DNA of 64,000 nt from Brevundimonas sp. M20 (GCF_006547065.1 NZ_CP041243.1:620001-684000), one strand, 5' to 3'. Shown: positions 18,661 through 26,824, numbered from the stretch's first letter. The notes: a model not told the origin generated them from the letters alone. Numbers and translations: made by a program.

Positions 18661-19484
18661 GCGGCGTCTCCCTTCGCCGTGATCGCCACGCAGGCGATCC
18701 GGCCGTCGGCGCCGAAATCGGCGACCGCCGATTGGCCGACGAAAATCTGATGCACCCCGGTCGCGGCGCCGGTCGAGATCAATTGCCCGGCTTCCAGCCG
18801 CCGCCCGCGCCGATGCATCAGGTTCAGCAGGAAGGCCAGCGAGTCCAGCGGGCCGTTCGGAATGGAGGCCGCGCCGCCGGTCCCCATCACTTCGCCGTCG
18901 ATCAGGGTCTTGCAGGTCAGGCCCGCCAGTCGCGACCGCCAGTCGGTGATCTCGGCGCCCAGGATCAGGCCGGCGTTGTTGCCGAAGTCCGAGGCTGTGA
19001 CCGCCGGGCCGTGACCGTTGATCCCGGCGAAGGGACTGCCCGCGATCTCGACGCCGGTGAAGGCCCGTCCGACCAGTCCGGCGGCGCTCTCAGGCGTCCA
19101 GCCGTCCTGATCCGGCGCCGTTTCCGCCAGTTCGAGCACATACTCCGCCTCGACCGCCGCGAAGCCGCCGTCGATGACGCCGAACGAGGTCGGCTGGCCG
19201 TCGACGGCCTTCCAGACATTCCTTGAAAAGATCGGCCCCGCCAGTCGCCCGGCGCCGAATTGCGCATCGAACGGCGGCGGGACGCGGCCCAGCTTCCAAC
19301 CCGCGATACGGTCCGGCCACAGGTTGATCGCCTCGTCCTGAACGGTGTAGGCGGCGGCCAGAGAGTCCGGCTTTTCGCCCGGATAGGCGGGCACAGCGGT
19401 GGCCGTCCGGCGCGCGTCCGTGAAAGTCCGCGCGATCAGCGAACTGCTTGAATTGTCGTGTGCGTGTTTCACGCATCCTCCCAT
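18657..19484 (-). CDS. FAH-superfamily / 2-keto-4-pentenoate hydratase-like enzyme
   Basis: The protein resembles the MhpD-like hydratases of the fumarylacetoacetase superfamily, with VEAEYVLEL (metal-binding Glu residues), IPNGPLDSLAFLLNLM and ISTGAATGVH. Starts at ATG 19484 (275 residues) or GTG 19472 (271 residues) are possible; GGAGG sits four bases before the GTG and would lie inside the longer form, so the GTG may be the true start. It is the first gene of the operon hydratase-dctP-dctQ-dctM-kdgK. Relatives dehydrate 2-keto-3-deoxy sugar acids in pentose pathways, so a role on a keto-deoxy acid from pectin is possible. This is inference. Confidence 0.8.
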   Translation of the reverse strand: MGGCVKHAHDNSSSSLIARTFTDARRTATAVPAYPGEKPDSLAAAYTVQDEAINLWPDRIAGWKLGRVPPPFDAQFGAGRLAGPIFSRNVWKAVDGQPTSFGVIDGGFAAVEAEYVLELAETAPDQDGWTPESAAGLVGRAFTGVEIAGSPFAGINGHGPAVTASDFGNNAGLILGAEITDWRSRLAGLTCKTLIDGEVMGTGGAASIPNGPLDSLAFLLNLMHRRGRRLEAGQLISTGAATGVHQIFVGQSAVADFGADGRIACVAITAKGDAA

Positions 19485-19507
19485 TTGCGATGGACATTGC
19501 GCAGGAA

Positions 19508-19521
19508 GGAAACCGGTGTCA
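19508..19521. promoter_or_regulatory. ACCGGT-centred operator candidate, hydratase-TRAP operon / pectate lyase promoter
   Basis: GGAAACCGGTGTCA matches 12 of 14 positions of the perfect palindrome at 26811-26824. It lies in the 116-bp divergent gap between the hydratase operon (minus) and the first pectate lyase gene (plus). A central CG inside a palindrome is typical of LacI-family operators, and a LacI-type gene lies at 21029. Binding could control both directions. Confidence 0.65.
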
Positions 19522-19600
19522 ATTTGAATCCGGCGTCGCGATGGGCGACGTTGTCAGCACAAGGCCGCGGTCACAGTCGGTCAGGCTACAGGATGGAAAC

Positions 19601-20968
19601 ATGACCCTCGCCCGTTTGATCGCCGTCGCGGCCGCGCTTGTCCTGCCGCTCGCGGCGCCCGTGGCCCCGATGGCCCAGACCGCATCGCCCGCGGCGATGG
19701 AGGCGGCCTTGCCGGCCTTTCCCGGCGCGCTCGGCTGGGCGGCACAGACCCCCGGCGGACGGGGCGGTCGCATCATCCGCGTGACCAATCTGAACAGCGA
19801 GGGGCCGGGCTCCCTGCGCGAGGCGATCGAGGCCGACGGTCCGCGCATCGTGGTGTTCGAGGTCGGCGGGGTGATCGATCTGGATCGCAAGACGCTGAAG
19901 ATCACCAATCCCTTCATCACCATCGCCGGCCAAACCGCGCCTTCGCCGGGCGTCACCCTGATCCGGGGCGGCATCGACGTCGGCGGCCATGACGTCATCA
20001 TCCAGCACATCCGTGTGCGCCCCGGTTCGGCCGGTCAGGAGTGGATGAGCGGCTGGGATGAGGATTCGATCTCAACCCAGGCGGCCTACAACGTCATCGT
20101 CGACCACTGCAGCCTGGAGTGGGGTACGGACGAGAACCTGTCTGCCTCAGGCCCGCGCTTCACCGGCGACACGCCCGAGGAATGGCGTCGCGGCACCAGC
20201 CACAACATCACCTTCTCGAACAACATCATCGCCGAGAGTCTGGCCTATTCGACCCATTCGAAGGGCGAACACTCCAAAGGCTCGCTGATCCACGACAACG
20301 TCACCGGCCTGCTGATCGTCAACAATCTGTACGCCCACAACTATGAGCGCAGCCCCCTGTTCAAGGGCGGTGTGCACGGTGTGATCGTCAACAACCTGAT
20401 CTACAATCCGGGCCCGCGCGCCATCCACTACAACCTCGCGCCCGAGGAGTGGCTGAATCATCCTTATGAGGTCGGCAAGATGACGGCCATCGGCAATGTC
20501 CTGCGCGCCGGTCCCTCGACCCCGACGGACCATCTGGCCTTCCTGATGATCGGCGGCGCGGGTGATCTGGAATACTATGGTCGCGACAATATCGCCGTGG
20601 ATCAGGTGGGCGAGCCGCTGCGCATGTTCGGGCGGTACACCACCACTTCGGCTCGCATTATCGAGACCCGCCGTCCGCCGGTCTGGTGGGAGGGGCTGAC
20701 CCCGATTCCGGCTGTGCAGGTTCAGGTCTCGGTCCTGTCGCAGTCGGGCGCCCGTCCGTGGGACCGCGACCAGCGCGACGTCCTGCTGATCGCCGAAGTG
20801 GCCGAAGGCCGTGGGGAGATCATCGACCACGAGCGCGAGGTAGGCGGCTACCCGCCGGTGGTCGAGGCGACCCGCAAGCCCTTCAACCCCGATGACTGGG
20901 ATCTGCGCTTCATGACCCCCCTGCGGGACGAGGTGCTGGACCGCCCGGCGCGTCGTCGGACCACCTGA
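19601..20968 (+). CDS. Secreted pectate lyase, PL1-like
   Basis: I start at ATG 19601, which begins a good signal peptide (MTLARLIAVAAALVLPLA, cleavage probably after AQ near residue 27); the longer frame has no signal. The mature 430-residue region shows the parallel beta-helix pattern of PL1 lyases: AFPGALGWAAQTPGGRGG, VTNLNSEGPGSLREAIE, TIAGQTAPSPGVTL and IVDHCSLEWGTDEN. It should cleave polygalacturonate by beta-elimination outside the cytoplasm, with calcium. The gene is divergent from the uronate transport operon and shares its operator region. A second PL1 enzyme lies at 25389-26759. Confidence 0.9.
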   Translation: MTLARLIAVAAALVLPLAAPVAPMAQTASPAAMEAALPAFPGALGWAAQTPGGRGGRIIRVTNLNSEGPGSLREAIEADGPRIVVFEVGGVIDLDRKTLKITNPFITIAGQTAPSPGVTLIRGGIDVGGHDVIIQHIRVRPGSAGQEWMSGWDEDSISTQAAYNVIVDHCSLEWGTDENLSASGPRFTGDTPEEWRRGTSHNITFSNNIIAESLAYSTHSKGEHSKGSLIHDNVTGLLIVNNLYAHNYERSPLFKGGVHGVIVNNLIYNPGPRAIHYNLAPEEWLNHPYEVGKMTAIGNVLRAGPSTPTDHLAFLMIGGAGDLEYYGRDNIAVDQVGEPLRMFGRYTTTSARIIETRRPPVWWEGLTPIPAVQVQVSVLSQSGARPWDRDQRDVLLIAEVAEGRGEIIDHEREVGGYPPVVEATRKPFNPDDWDLRFMTPLRDEVLDRPARRRTT

Positions 20969-21028
20969 CCGCTGACAGGCGGAGCGACGCGGTCTAAAGA
21001 CGGTGTTCGATCAGAGAGACTCAACCGC

Positions 21029-22072
21029 GTGAACGATACCCGGCGACCCGGCGGCAAACCCGCCACCATCAACGACATCGCTCGCATGGCGGAGGTGTCC
21101 AAGAAGACGGTGTCGCGTGTCATCAACAACTCTCCCTTCGTGAAGGAGGAGACGCGCAAGCGGGTTGAGGCGGTGATCGCCGAGCATGGCTTCACCCCCG
21201 ATCCGCAGGCGCGCGGACTGGCCTTCCGCCGGTCCTTCCTGGTTGGAATGATCTACGACAACCCCAGCCCCAACTACGTCGTGAACATGCAGCAGGGCGT
21301 GCTGGACGGGGTGCGCGGTTCGGGTCTCGAACTGGTGGTCCACCCCTGCAACCGGGCCTCCGAGACCTTCCTGGACGACGTGCGCGGCTTCGTCGTGCGG
21401 CAAAAGCTGTTCGGCGTGGTCATGCCGCCGTCGGTGTCGGAAGACGACCGGGTCATCCAGATTCTCAAGGAGGTCGACTGTCCCTACGTCCGCATCGCCT
21501 CGGTGTCGCTGGACGAGCCGGCCTGCATGGTGGTCACGCACGACCATCGCGGCGCCGCGCAGGCGGCGCGGCATCTGGCGGAACTCGGCCACACCCGGGT
21601 CGCCTTCATTTCCGGTCCTGATACCTTCCGCTCGTCGTTCGAGCGGGGCCGGGGCTTCCGCGAGGGGCTGGCCGACCACGGCCTGACGCTGGACGATGCC
21701 TACACCCGCAAGGGCGCCTATACCTTTGAGTCCGGTGTCGAGGCGGCGCAGAGCCTGCTGGCCATGGACGCCCCTCCGACCGCCATCTTCGCCGGTAACG
21801 ACGAAATGGCCATAGGCGTCATGAAGGCCGCGCGTGACAACGGCCTCGACGTGCCGCGCGATTTGTCCATCGTCGGCTTCGACGACCTGCCCATGGCCTC
21901 GCGCGTCTGGCCCAACCTGACCACCGTCCGCCTGCCCATCCGCGACATGGGCCGGATGGCGGCCGAAAAGCTGACGGCCGGCCTGCGTGGCCTCGACCCG
22001 GCGACACTGGCCCAGCCGGTGGTCGATCCCTCGCTGATCGTGCGGGAATCGACGGCGGCGCCGAAGGCTTAG
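21029..22072 (+). CDS. LacI-family transcriptional regulator
   Basis: The 347-residue protein has an N-terminal LacI helix-turn-helix (TINDIARMAEVSKKTVSRVI, about 13-32, then the hinge helix region to about 65) and a periplasmic-binding-protein-like sensor domain (GHTRVAFISGP, PTAIFAGNDEMAIG, IVGFDDLPMASRVWP). The start is GTG 21029 with only a weak upstream GAGAGA. It sits 60 bp after a pectate lyase gene and overlaps the GH43 stop by three bases. It is the best local candidate to read the ACCGGT-centred palindromes and repress the pectin module until a uronate inducer is present. The inducer is not known. Confidence 0.92.
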   Translation: MNDTRRPGGKPATINDIARMAEVSKKTVSRVINNSPFVKEETRKRVEAVIAEHGFTPDPQARGLAFRRSFLVGMIYDNPSPNYVVNMQQGVLDGVRGSGLELVVHPCNRASETFLDDVRGFVVRQKLFGVVMPPSVSEDDRVIQILKEVDCPYVRIASVSLDEPACMVVTHDHRGAAQAARHLAELGHTRVAFISGPDTFRSSFERGRGFREGLADHGLTLDDAYTRKGAYTFESGVEAAQSLLAMDAPPTAIFAGNDEMAIGVMKAARDNGLDVPRDLSIVGFDDLPMASRVWPNLTTVRLPIRDMGRMAAEKLTAGLRGLDPATLAQPVVDPSLIVRESTAAPKA

Positions 22073-23676
22073 GCCGACGCCCCCGCCACATAGCTGAACC
22101 GGTCCAGCACCACTGCGCCCTCACCTGTGCAGAAGATGGCCGGGCGCAGGCTCAGGAAGCCGCCGAAGACGTTGTGGTTCAGGCCCGAGACCTCCATCCG
22201 CGTCGGGTGGCGGACCCAGCTCGCGCCGTTGTCGGTCGAGTAGCGATAGGTGATCACATTGCCCCGGTTCTCGATCCGCAGACGCACATGGTCCCCCGTC
22301 AGCGGCACATCGGCCCAGTCCTGGGTCTCGGCGTACTGCCATGACCGCAGCGCCCGTCCGTTGAAGCTGACCCCGACGAAGGCCTTGTGATTGTAGAACA
22401 GCAGCAGGCCTGCCTCGGCGCGCCCTTCCAGCCGCAGCCCGACCTCGACCGTGTAATCCCGGTCGCCGGCCAGACAGGCGAGCGGGGATGAGTCCGCTGG
22501 CGATGTTCCGCTACCCGCCAGTCGCAGGCCGCCCGCGACCCGTTGCATCCGCCTGTCCTCGTGCTCGCCCGGCTGGTGGAAGCTCCACTGGGTTCCCATC
22601 CGGGCGGTGCTGAAGTCGTCCGACAGGGGCATTCCGGCCGGGGAGGGCCGACCGCCGCGCGGCTTGGACAGGGGGCGGGACAGGTCGCCGCCCAGCGCCC
22701 GGAACCAGCCGTCCGCAGTCCACTCGATGGGTTCCAGCAGAGTCTGGCGGCCCAGCGTCCGGAAGCCGTTTTCATAGCCGTGGTAGATCATCCACCAGTC
22801 GCCCGCCGGACCCTCGATCAGGGTGGCGTGGCCGCGCGACCACCACGGCTCATCCTCCGACAGGGTGCGGACCAGCGGATTGTTCGGGCAATGCTCCCAC
22901 GGGCCGTGCACGGACCTGGAGCGCGCGGCGATGACCATGTGGCCGGTGACCGGACCCGCGGTGCCGCCGACTGCGGTGACCAGATAGAACCACTCCCCGC
23001 GTCGCAGCAGCTTGGGGCCTTCGGGCGCGAAATTCTCGGTGATCCATTCATCAGGGAAGCGCCAGGGATCGTAGGCGTTCTCCAGCGCGCCGACGGTGGC
23101 CAGCCCGTCGTCGGTCAGCCGGATCTTGCGGATGCCGTTGACGAACAGATAACGCTTGCCGTCCTCGCCGACGATGTGGCCGGGGTCGATACAGCCCCGG
23201 ATGCCCAGATCGACCGGATCGCTCCACGGCCCGGCGATGTCATCGGCCCAGATGGCGTAGATCGACCAGCCGCCGCCGGTCGGATTGGCCGGGATGTAGA
23301 TGAAGTACCGGTCGCCGTGTTTGCACAGATCAACCGCCCAGATGTCCCCCAGCGGCTTGTGCAAGGCCGGGCCTATCGGCGACCAGTTGACCAGATCGGT
23401 CGACCGCCAGATCACCAGTCCCGGATAGGACAGGAAGGACGAAGAGGTCATGTAATAGGTGTCGCCGTCCTTCAGGACGGTGGGGTCCGGATGGTCTCCG
23501 GCGACGATGGGGTTCAGATAGGTCCCGTCCCCCAGATCGGCGCGCCGCTGCCCCTCGATCCCCGGCGTCCAGACCGGTGTCGCCTGCGGTCGGGCCTGCG
23601 CCTGTCCGCCCGCCGCCAGCAGGGGCGCAGCGGCCACGGCGCCCGTGGCGCCGAACAGTTGTCTGCGGTCGATCAT
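22069..23676 (-). CDS. Glycoside hydrolase family 43 protein with C-terminal beta-sandwich
   Basis: I start at ATG 23676 (MIDRRQLFGATGAVAAAP), five bases after GGAGGG, giving 535 residues with a Tat-like signal peptide. The five-bladed propeller of GH43 is visible in GDHPDPTVLKDGDTYYMTSS (catalytic base Asp) and ENFAPEGPKLL (acid Glu). The last ~190 residues form a beta-sandwich typical of GH43 xylosidase/arabinofuranosidase-like enzymes. It probably removes xylose or arabinose side chains from plant polysaccharide in the periplasm or outside. A LacI-type operator of a different type from the pectin palindromes lies upstream at 23708-23721. Confidence 0.9.
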   Translation of the reverse strand: MIDRRQLFGATGAVAAAPLLAAGGQAQARPQATPVWTPGIEGQRRADLGDGTYLNPIVAGDHPDPTVLKDGDTYYMTSSSFLSYPGLVIWRSTDLVNWSPIGPALHKPLGDIWAVDLCKHGDRYFIYIPANPTGGGWSIYAIWADDIAGPWSDPVDLGIRGCIDPGHIVGEDGKRYLFVNGIRKIRLTDDGLATVGALENAYDPWRFPDEWITENFAPEGPKLLRRGEWFYLVTAVGGTAGPVTGHMVIAARSRSVHGPWEHCPNNPLVRTLSEDEPWWSRGHATLIEGPAGDWWMIYHGYENGFRTLGRQTLLEPIEWTADGWFRALGGDLSRPLSKPRGGRPSPAGMPLSDDFSTARMGTQWSFHQPGEHEDRRMQRVAGGLRLAGSGTSPADSSPLACLAGDRDYTVEVGLRLEGRAEAGLLLFYNHKAFVGVSFNGRALRSWQYAETQDWADVPLTGDHVRLRIENRGNVITYRYSTDNGASWVRHPTRMEVSGLNHNVFGGFLSLRPAIFCTGEGAVVLDRFSYVAGASA

Positions 23677-23707
23677 CCTGCCCTCCGTCACCCCGTCAAA
23701 TGCGGGG

Positions 23708-23721
23708 TGTTAGCGCTACCA
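23708..23721. promoter_or_regulatory. AGCGCT-centred LacI-type operator candidate upstream of GH43
   Basis: TGTTAGCGCTACCA is a near-palindrome 32 bp before the GH43 start, with a further GCAGCGCT at 23724-23731. From memory it resembles the operator described for the Caulobacter LacI-type xylose repressor XylR. This differs from the ACCGGT-centred sites nearby, so the GH43 gene may answer to pentoses through a regulator outside the window. Confidence 0.55.
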
Positions 23722-23797
23722 TAGCAGCGCTTTCGCGGAAGGGCAGGGGGATGATTGCGGTGGTCGGCCTCGGACAATCCCCGCCGTGTGAACGCCC

Positions 23798-24433
23798 TTA
23801 AAGGACGCTCTTGATGTAGTCGCGGATGGCTTCGTCGGTGGCGTTGGCGAAGAAGTATTCCTGGAATTTCTCGCCCGCGATGGCGGCCTTCAGCAGGTCA
23901 TGATCGACGGTCTTCAGCACCGTCAACATGTCATGGCAGGTCACGGCCTTTAGATCCTTCAGAATGCCGCGGTTCTTGCGCATGATCTCGGCGCGTTCCT
24001 TCGGATACCCTAGGCCCCGCTCACCCTCGAACAGCTTGCGGTAGACGTCCTGCAGGTTCAGCTCGGCCGCCCAGCCGAAGCCCTTGGCGTAGGGCATGGC
24101 GATGGCGTTGCCGTCATTGATCTGGCCGAACAGGAAGGCGTCCGTCGGATCGATGATCAGGCCGCAGAAGACGCCCGGCATGGCGTTGGCCGCCAGCATC
24201 GAACCCGTGCCCGTGCCGCAGCCCGTGACCACGAAATCCGCCGCGCCCGAGTTCAGCAGGATACCCGCCAGCAGGCCGTTCATCACATAGGTCAGCGAGG
24301 CTTTGTCCTCTGCCGAGTACATGCCGTAGTGGAACACCTCATGGCCCAGCGGCTCGGCCACCGCGGTCAGGGCGTTGTGAACGATCTCGCTCTTGGCGGC
24401 CTGGCTGTTCTCGATGATCAGGGCGATTTTCAT
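23798..24433 (-). CDS. RpiB/LacAB-family sugar isomerase, likely unsaturated-uronate isomerase
   Basis: I start at ATG 24433 (MKIALIIENSQ), with GGAGGA five bases upstream; the longer frame is spurious. The 211-residue protein has the RpiB signature GCGTGTGSMLAANAMPGV. It is longer than RpiB (about 150), with a helical C-terminal extension. It is divergent from kduD under a shared ACCGGT-type operator. In streptococci an RpiB homologue (DhuI) isomerises 4-deoxy-5-keto-uronate next to an SDR reductase, doing the work of KduI. No KduI cupin is in this window, so I infer the same role here. Confidence 0.8.
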   Translation of the reverse strand: MKIALIIENSQAAKSEIVHNALTAVAEPLGHEVFHYGMYSAEDKASLTYVMNGLLAGILLNSGAADFVVTGCGTGTGSMLAANAMPGVFCGLIIDPTDAFLFGQINDGNAIAMPYAKGFGWAAELNLQDVYRKLFEGERGLGYPKERAEIMRKNRGILKDLKAVTCHDMLTVLKTVDHDLLKAAIAGEKFQEYFFANATDEAIRDYIKSVL

Positions 24434-24506
24434 GGTGTTCCTCCGGGCGGGATAGTGGGCGCAGCGGCGAGGCCGCTCCAGTCTTGTGCCCGTTTGCATC
24501 GGCTTA

Positions 24507-24520
24507 TGACACCGGTTACC
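24507..24520. promoter_or_regulatory. ACCGGT-centred operator candidate between the RpiB-like gene and kduD
   Basis: TGACACCGGTTACC matches 11 of 14 positions of the perfect palindrome at 26811-26824. It lies in the 203-bp gap between the divergent isomerase and kduD genes. A TTGCAT upstream and TATGCA next to it could be promoter parts, though their spacing is wide. A repressor bound here could control both genes. Confidence 0.65.
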
Positions 24521-24636
24521 TATGCATTCAATCCGCATCAAACAAGTCGGGGAGGGAAGCATGTCGGCCAGAGCGCATCCGTGCGACACCCCTCGTCTGA
24601 CCGGTGGTGCGCCCACCCTTCACGAGGCCTGCTGAC

Positions 24637-25392
24637 ATGACTCCGTTCGATCTCTCCGGCCGCGCGGCCCTCGTCACCGGCGCCAATACCGGTCTGGGGC
24701 AGGCGATCGCCGTTGGCCTTGCGAAGGCGGGGGCGGACATCGTCGCCGTGGGTCGCTCGGCCCCGACCGAGACCGCCGAACTGGTCAGGGCCTCGGGCCG
24801 CACCCTGCACGCCGTCTCCGCTGACCTGTCCTCGACCGCCCCTATCGCTGATTTGGTGGCTCAGGCCGTCGCCGCCGTCGGCGAGATCGACATTCTGGTG
24901 AACAACGCCGGCATCATCCGCCGCAACGACAGCCTCGACTTCACCGAAGAGGACTGGGACGCCGTCATCGACACCAATCTGAAGACAGCCTTCTTCCTGT
25001 CTCAAGCTGTGGCCCGCACCTGGGTCGAGGCCGGGCGGGGCGGCAAGATCATCAACATCTGCTCGATGCTCAGCTTCCAGGGCGGTATCCGCGTGCCGTC
25101 CTACACCGCCTCCAAGAGCGGTCTGGCGGGCCTGACCCGTCTGCTGGCTTGCGAGTGGGCGTCGAAGGGCATCAACGTCAACGGCATCGCGCCGGGCTAT
25201 TTCGCCACCAACAACACCGAGGCCCTGCGCGCCGACGGGGTCCGCAGTCGCGACATCCTCGCCCGTATCCCGGCCGGGCGCTGGGGCGATCCGTCCGACC
25301 TCGGCGGCGCGGCGGTTTTCCTCGCGTCCGACGCCTCGGCCTACGTCCACGGCACGGTGCTGGCCGTCGATGGGGGCTGGTTGGCGCGCTAG
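24637..25392 (+). CDS. kduD: 2-dehydro-3-deoxy-D-gluconate 5-dehydrogenase (KduD)
   Basis: The 251-residue SDR starts at ATG 24637 (MTPFDLSGRAALVTG). It has TGANTGLG near residue 15, NNAGIIRR with the KduD-like NDSLDFTEEDWD, the catalytic YTASKSG and the terminal VDGGWLAR. Length and motifs match KduD, which reduces 2,5-diketo-3-deoxygluconate to 2-keto-3-deoxygluconate in pectin breakdown. The product feeds KdgK (14739-15833). Its stop overlaps the stop of the convergent pectate lyase gene. Confidence 0.92.
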   Translation: MTPFDLSGRAALVTGANTGLGQAIAVGLAKAGADIVAVGRSAPTETAELVRASGRTLHAVSADLSSTAPIADLVAQAVAAVGEIDILVNNAGIIRRNDSLDFTEEDWDAVIDTNLKTAFFLSQAVARTWVEAGRGGKIINICSMLSFQGGIRVPSYTASKSGLAGLTRLLACEWASKGINVNGIAPGYFATNNTEALRADGVRSRDILARIPAGRWGDPSDLGGAAVFLASDASAYVHGTVLAVDGGWLAR

Positions 25393-26759
25393 CCCGCCAG
25401 TTCGTTCAGCCAGTCTTCCAGATTGGTGAAGCCGTCGCCGTTGCTGTCGTTCGACCCATCGGCCGCGCTGGCCGGGTTCAATCCGTGGGCGCGTTCCCAA
25501 TCGTCGGGCATTCCATCCCCGTCGCTATCTATCCAGGGCGTGCCCGGCTCCAGCTCCGGCCAGCCGCCGACCTGCTCCTGACTGTCGATGATCCGTCCCG
25601 TGCGGTCGCGCACCCCCGCGATCACCCGCGCATCCACGGCGTCCCGCACCCGGCCGGCTCCCGCGCGATCCAAGACGGACAGCGCTGCGGCCTCGGCCGT
25701 CTGGCCCGCCGCCTCCGCCCAGTCGGGGCGCGCCGCCAGCCGATAGTTGGGCCGGTCCGAATCCTTCACCAGCGACCAGGGATCGGCAGGCGTCACCCCG
25801 TCCATGCTGTTCCCCTCGAACCAGGCCCGCCCCAGCGGGTTCGATTCCTCGAACGCCCGGCGGCCCGTCGAATCCGGCCCCGGAATGTAGGCGTTGCCGA
25901 TAAAGGCGTAGGTCGACAGGCTTTCGGTGTCGGCGTTGTAGCCGGCGTGTGAGCCGCCCCAGTCGTAGAAGACGTTCGAGCGAAACTCGAATCGCGGGCC
26001 CTGCGGATCGACGGAGGGCGGATTGTAGTTGCCGGGCCGGGGCATCCGCGCCCGGTGCATGGCCCACAGATTGTGGTGGAAGGTGAAGTGCGCGCCGTGC
26101 CCGCCACGCACCAGCGAGCCGTAGCCGTGATCCCCCTTTGCGTGGCCCGAGTGGTTCAGCGACTCGGCGATCACCGACCACTGCACCGTCACGTCGTACA
26201 GGCCCCGCTCGGGCGGATCATAGCGACTGCCCGCCGACAGGGTCTCGTCCACCGACCAGCTGGCCGAGACGTGGTCGAGGATGATCCGGCGGCCCCGCTC
26301 CAGCGAGACGGCGTCCGATTCGATGCGGCTCTCGTCGCCCAATCGCGAGCGGATGTGGCGCACTACGACATCGTCGGCGGCGATGACCAGCGCATGGTCG
26401 CGCAGGGTTATGCCCCCGCCGGGCGCCGTCTGGCCGGCGATTGTGATGCGCCCGCGCCGGATCCGTAGCGGGGTCTCCAGCCGGATCGTGCCGCCGATGT
26501 CGAAGATGATGGTGCGCGGCCCTTCGGCCTCGACCGCGGCGCGCAGGCTGCCCGGACCGGCGTCATTCAGGTTCGTCACCCGCAGCACCGCGCCGCCCCG
26601 TCCGCCCTGTGCGTACCGTCCCGCGCCCTCCGCGCCGGGGAAGGCGACGGTCGTCTCCTGTGCAACCGCGGTGTGTGTTCCGAAGGACACGACAAGCGCT
26701 GCCGTGGCGAAACCTGTGACGACTTTGTGTCGAAGTCCGCTTGCGAAACCATCGGTCAT
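25389..26759 (-). CDS. Secreted pectate lyase, PL1-like, with C-terminal EF-hand-type calcium motifs
   Basis: I start at ATG 26759 (MTDGFASGLRHKVV), which opens a signal peptide ending near AQ at residue 33; the longer frame crosses the promoter. The 456-residue protein has the PL1 beta-helix motifs AFPGAEGAGRYAQGGRGG, VTNLNDAGPGSLRAAVE, TIAGQTAPGGGITL and ILDHVSASWSVDET. The last ~45 residues carry two calcium-loop motifs, DSDGDGMPDDWE and DSNGDGFTNLEDW, of the thrombospondin-3/dockerin kind. It probably acts outside the cell on pectate and lies divergent from the TonB receptor behind two operators. Confidence 0.9.
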   Translation of the reverse strand: MTDGFASGLRHKVVTGFATAALVVSFGTHTAVAQETTVAFPGAEGAGRYAQGGRGGAVLRVTNLNDAGPGSLRAAVEAEGPRTIIFDIGGTIRLETPLRIRRGRITIAGQTAPGGGITLRDHALVIAADDVVVRHIRSRLGDESRIESDAVSLERGRRIILDHVSASWSVDETLSAGSRYDPPERGLYDVTVQWSVIAESLNHSGHAKGDHGYGSLVRGGHGAHFTFHHNLWAMHRARMPRPGNYNPPSVDPQGPRFEFRSNVFYDWGGSHAGYNADTESLSTYAFIGNAYIPGPDSTGRRAFEESNPLGRAWFEGNSMDGVTPADPWSLVKDSDRPNYRLAARPDWAEAAGQTAEAAALSVLDRAGAGRVRDAVDARVIAGVRDRTGRIIDSQEQVGGWPELEPGTPWIDSDGDGMPDDWERAHGLNPASAADGSNDSNGDGFTNLEDWLNELAG

Positions 26760-26776
26760 CGGGTTAGGCTCATTTT

Positions 26777-26790
26777 TGATACCGGTGTCA
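26777..26790. promoter_or_regulatory. ACCGGT-centred operator candidate, lyase-proximal of a pair
   Basis: TGATACCGGTGTCA differs from a perfect palindrome at one position. It lies 18 bp upstream of the pectate lyase ATG, where a bound repressor would block transcription or translation initiation. Its partner starts 34 bp away, about three helical turns. Confidence 0.7.
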
Positions 26791-26810
26791 GCGCACATTG
26801 CGCACCAATA

Positions 26811-26824
26811 TGACACCGGTGTCA
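26811..26824. promoter_or_regulatory. Perfect 14-bp ACCGGT-centred palindrome, receptor-proximal of a pair
   Basis: TGACACCGGTGTCA is perfectly palindromic and is the best match among the four related sites in the pectin module. It lies 86 bp upstream of the TonB receptor start, in the 150-bp divergent gap. It is probably the high-affinity site for the local LacI regulator. Confidence 0.75.

Noticed and set aside
23569..23582. Another ACCGGT site inside the GH43 gene
   Set aside because: It lies in coding sequence and matches only the core and one half. ACCGGT alone is common in this G+C-rich DNA.
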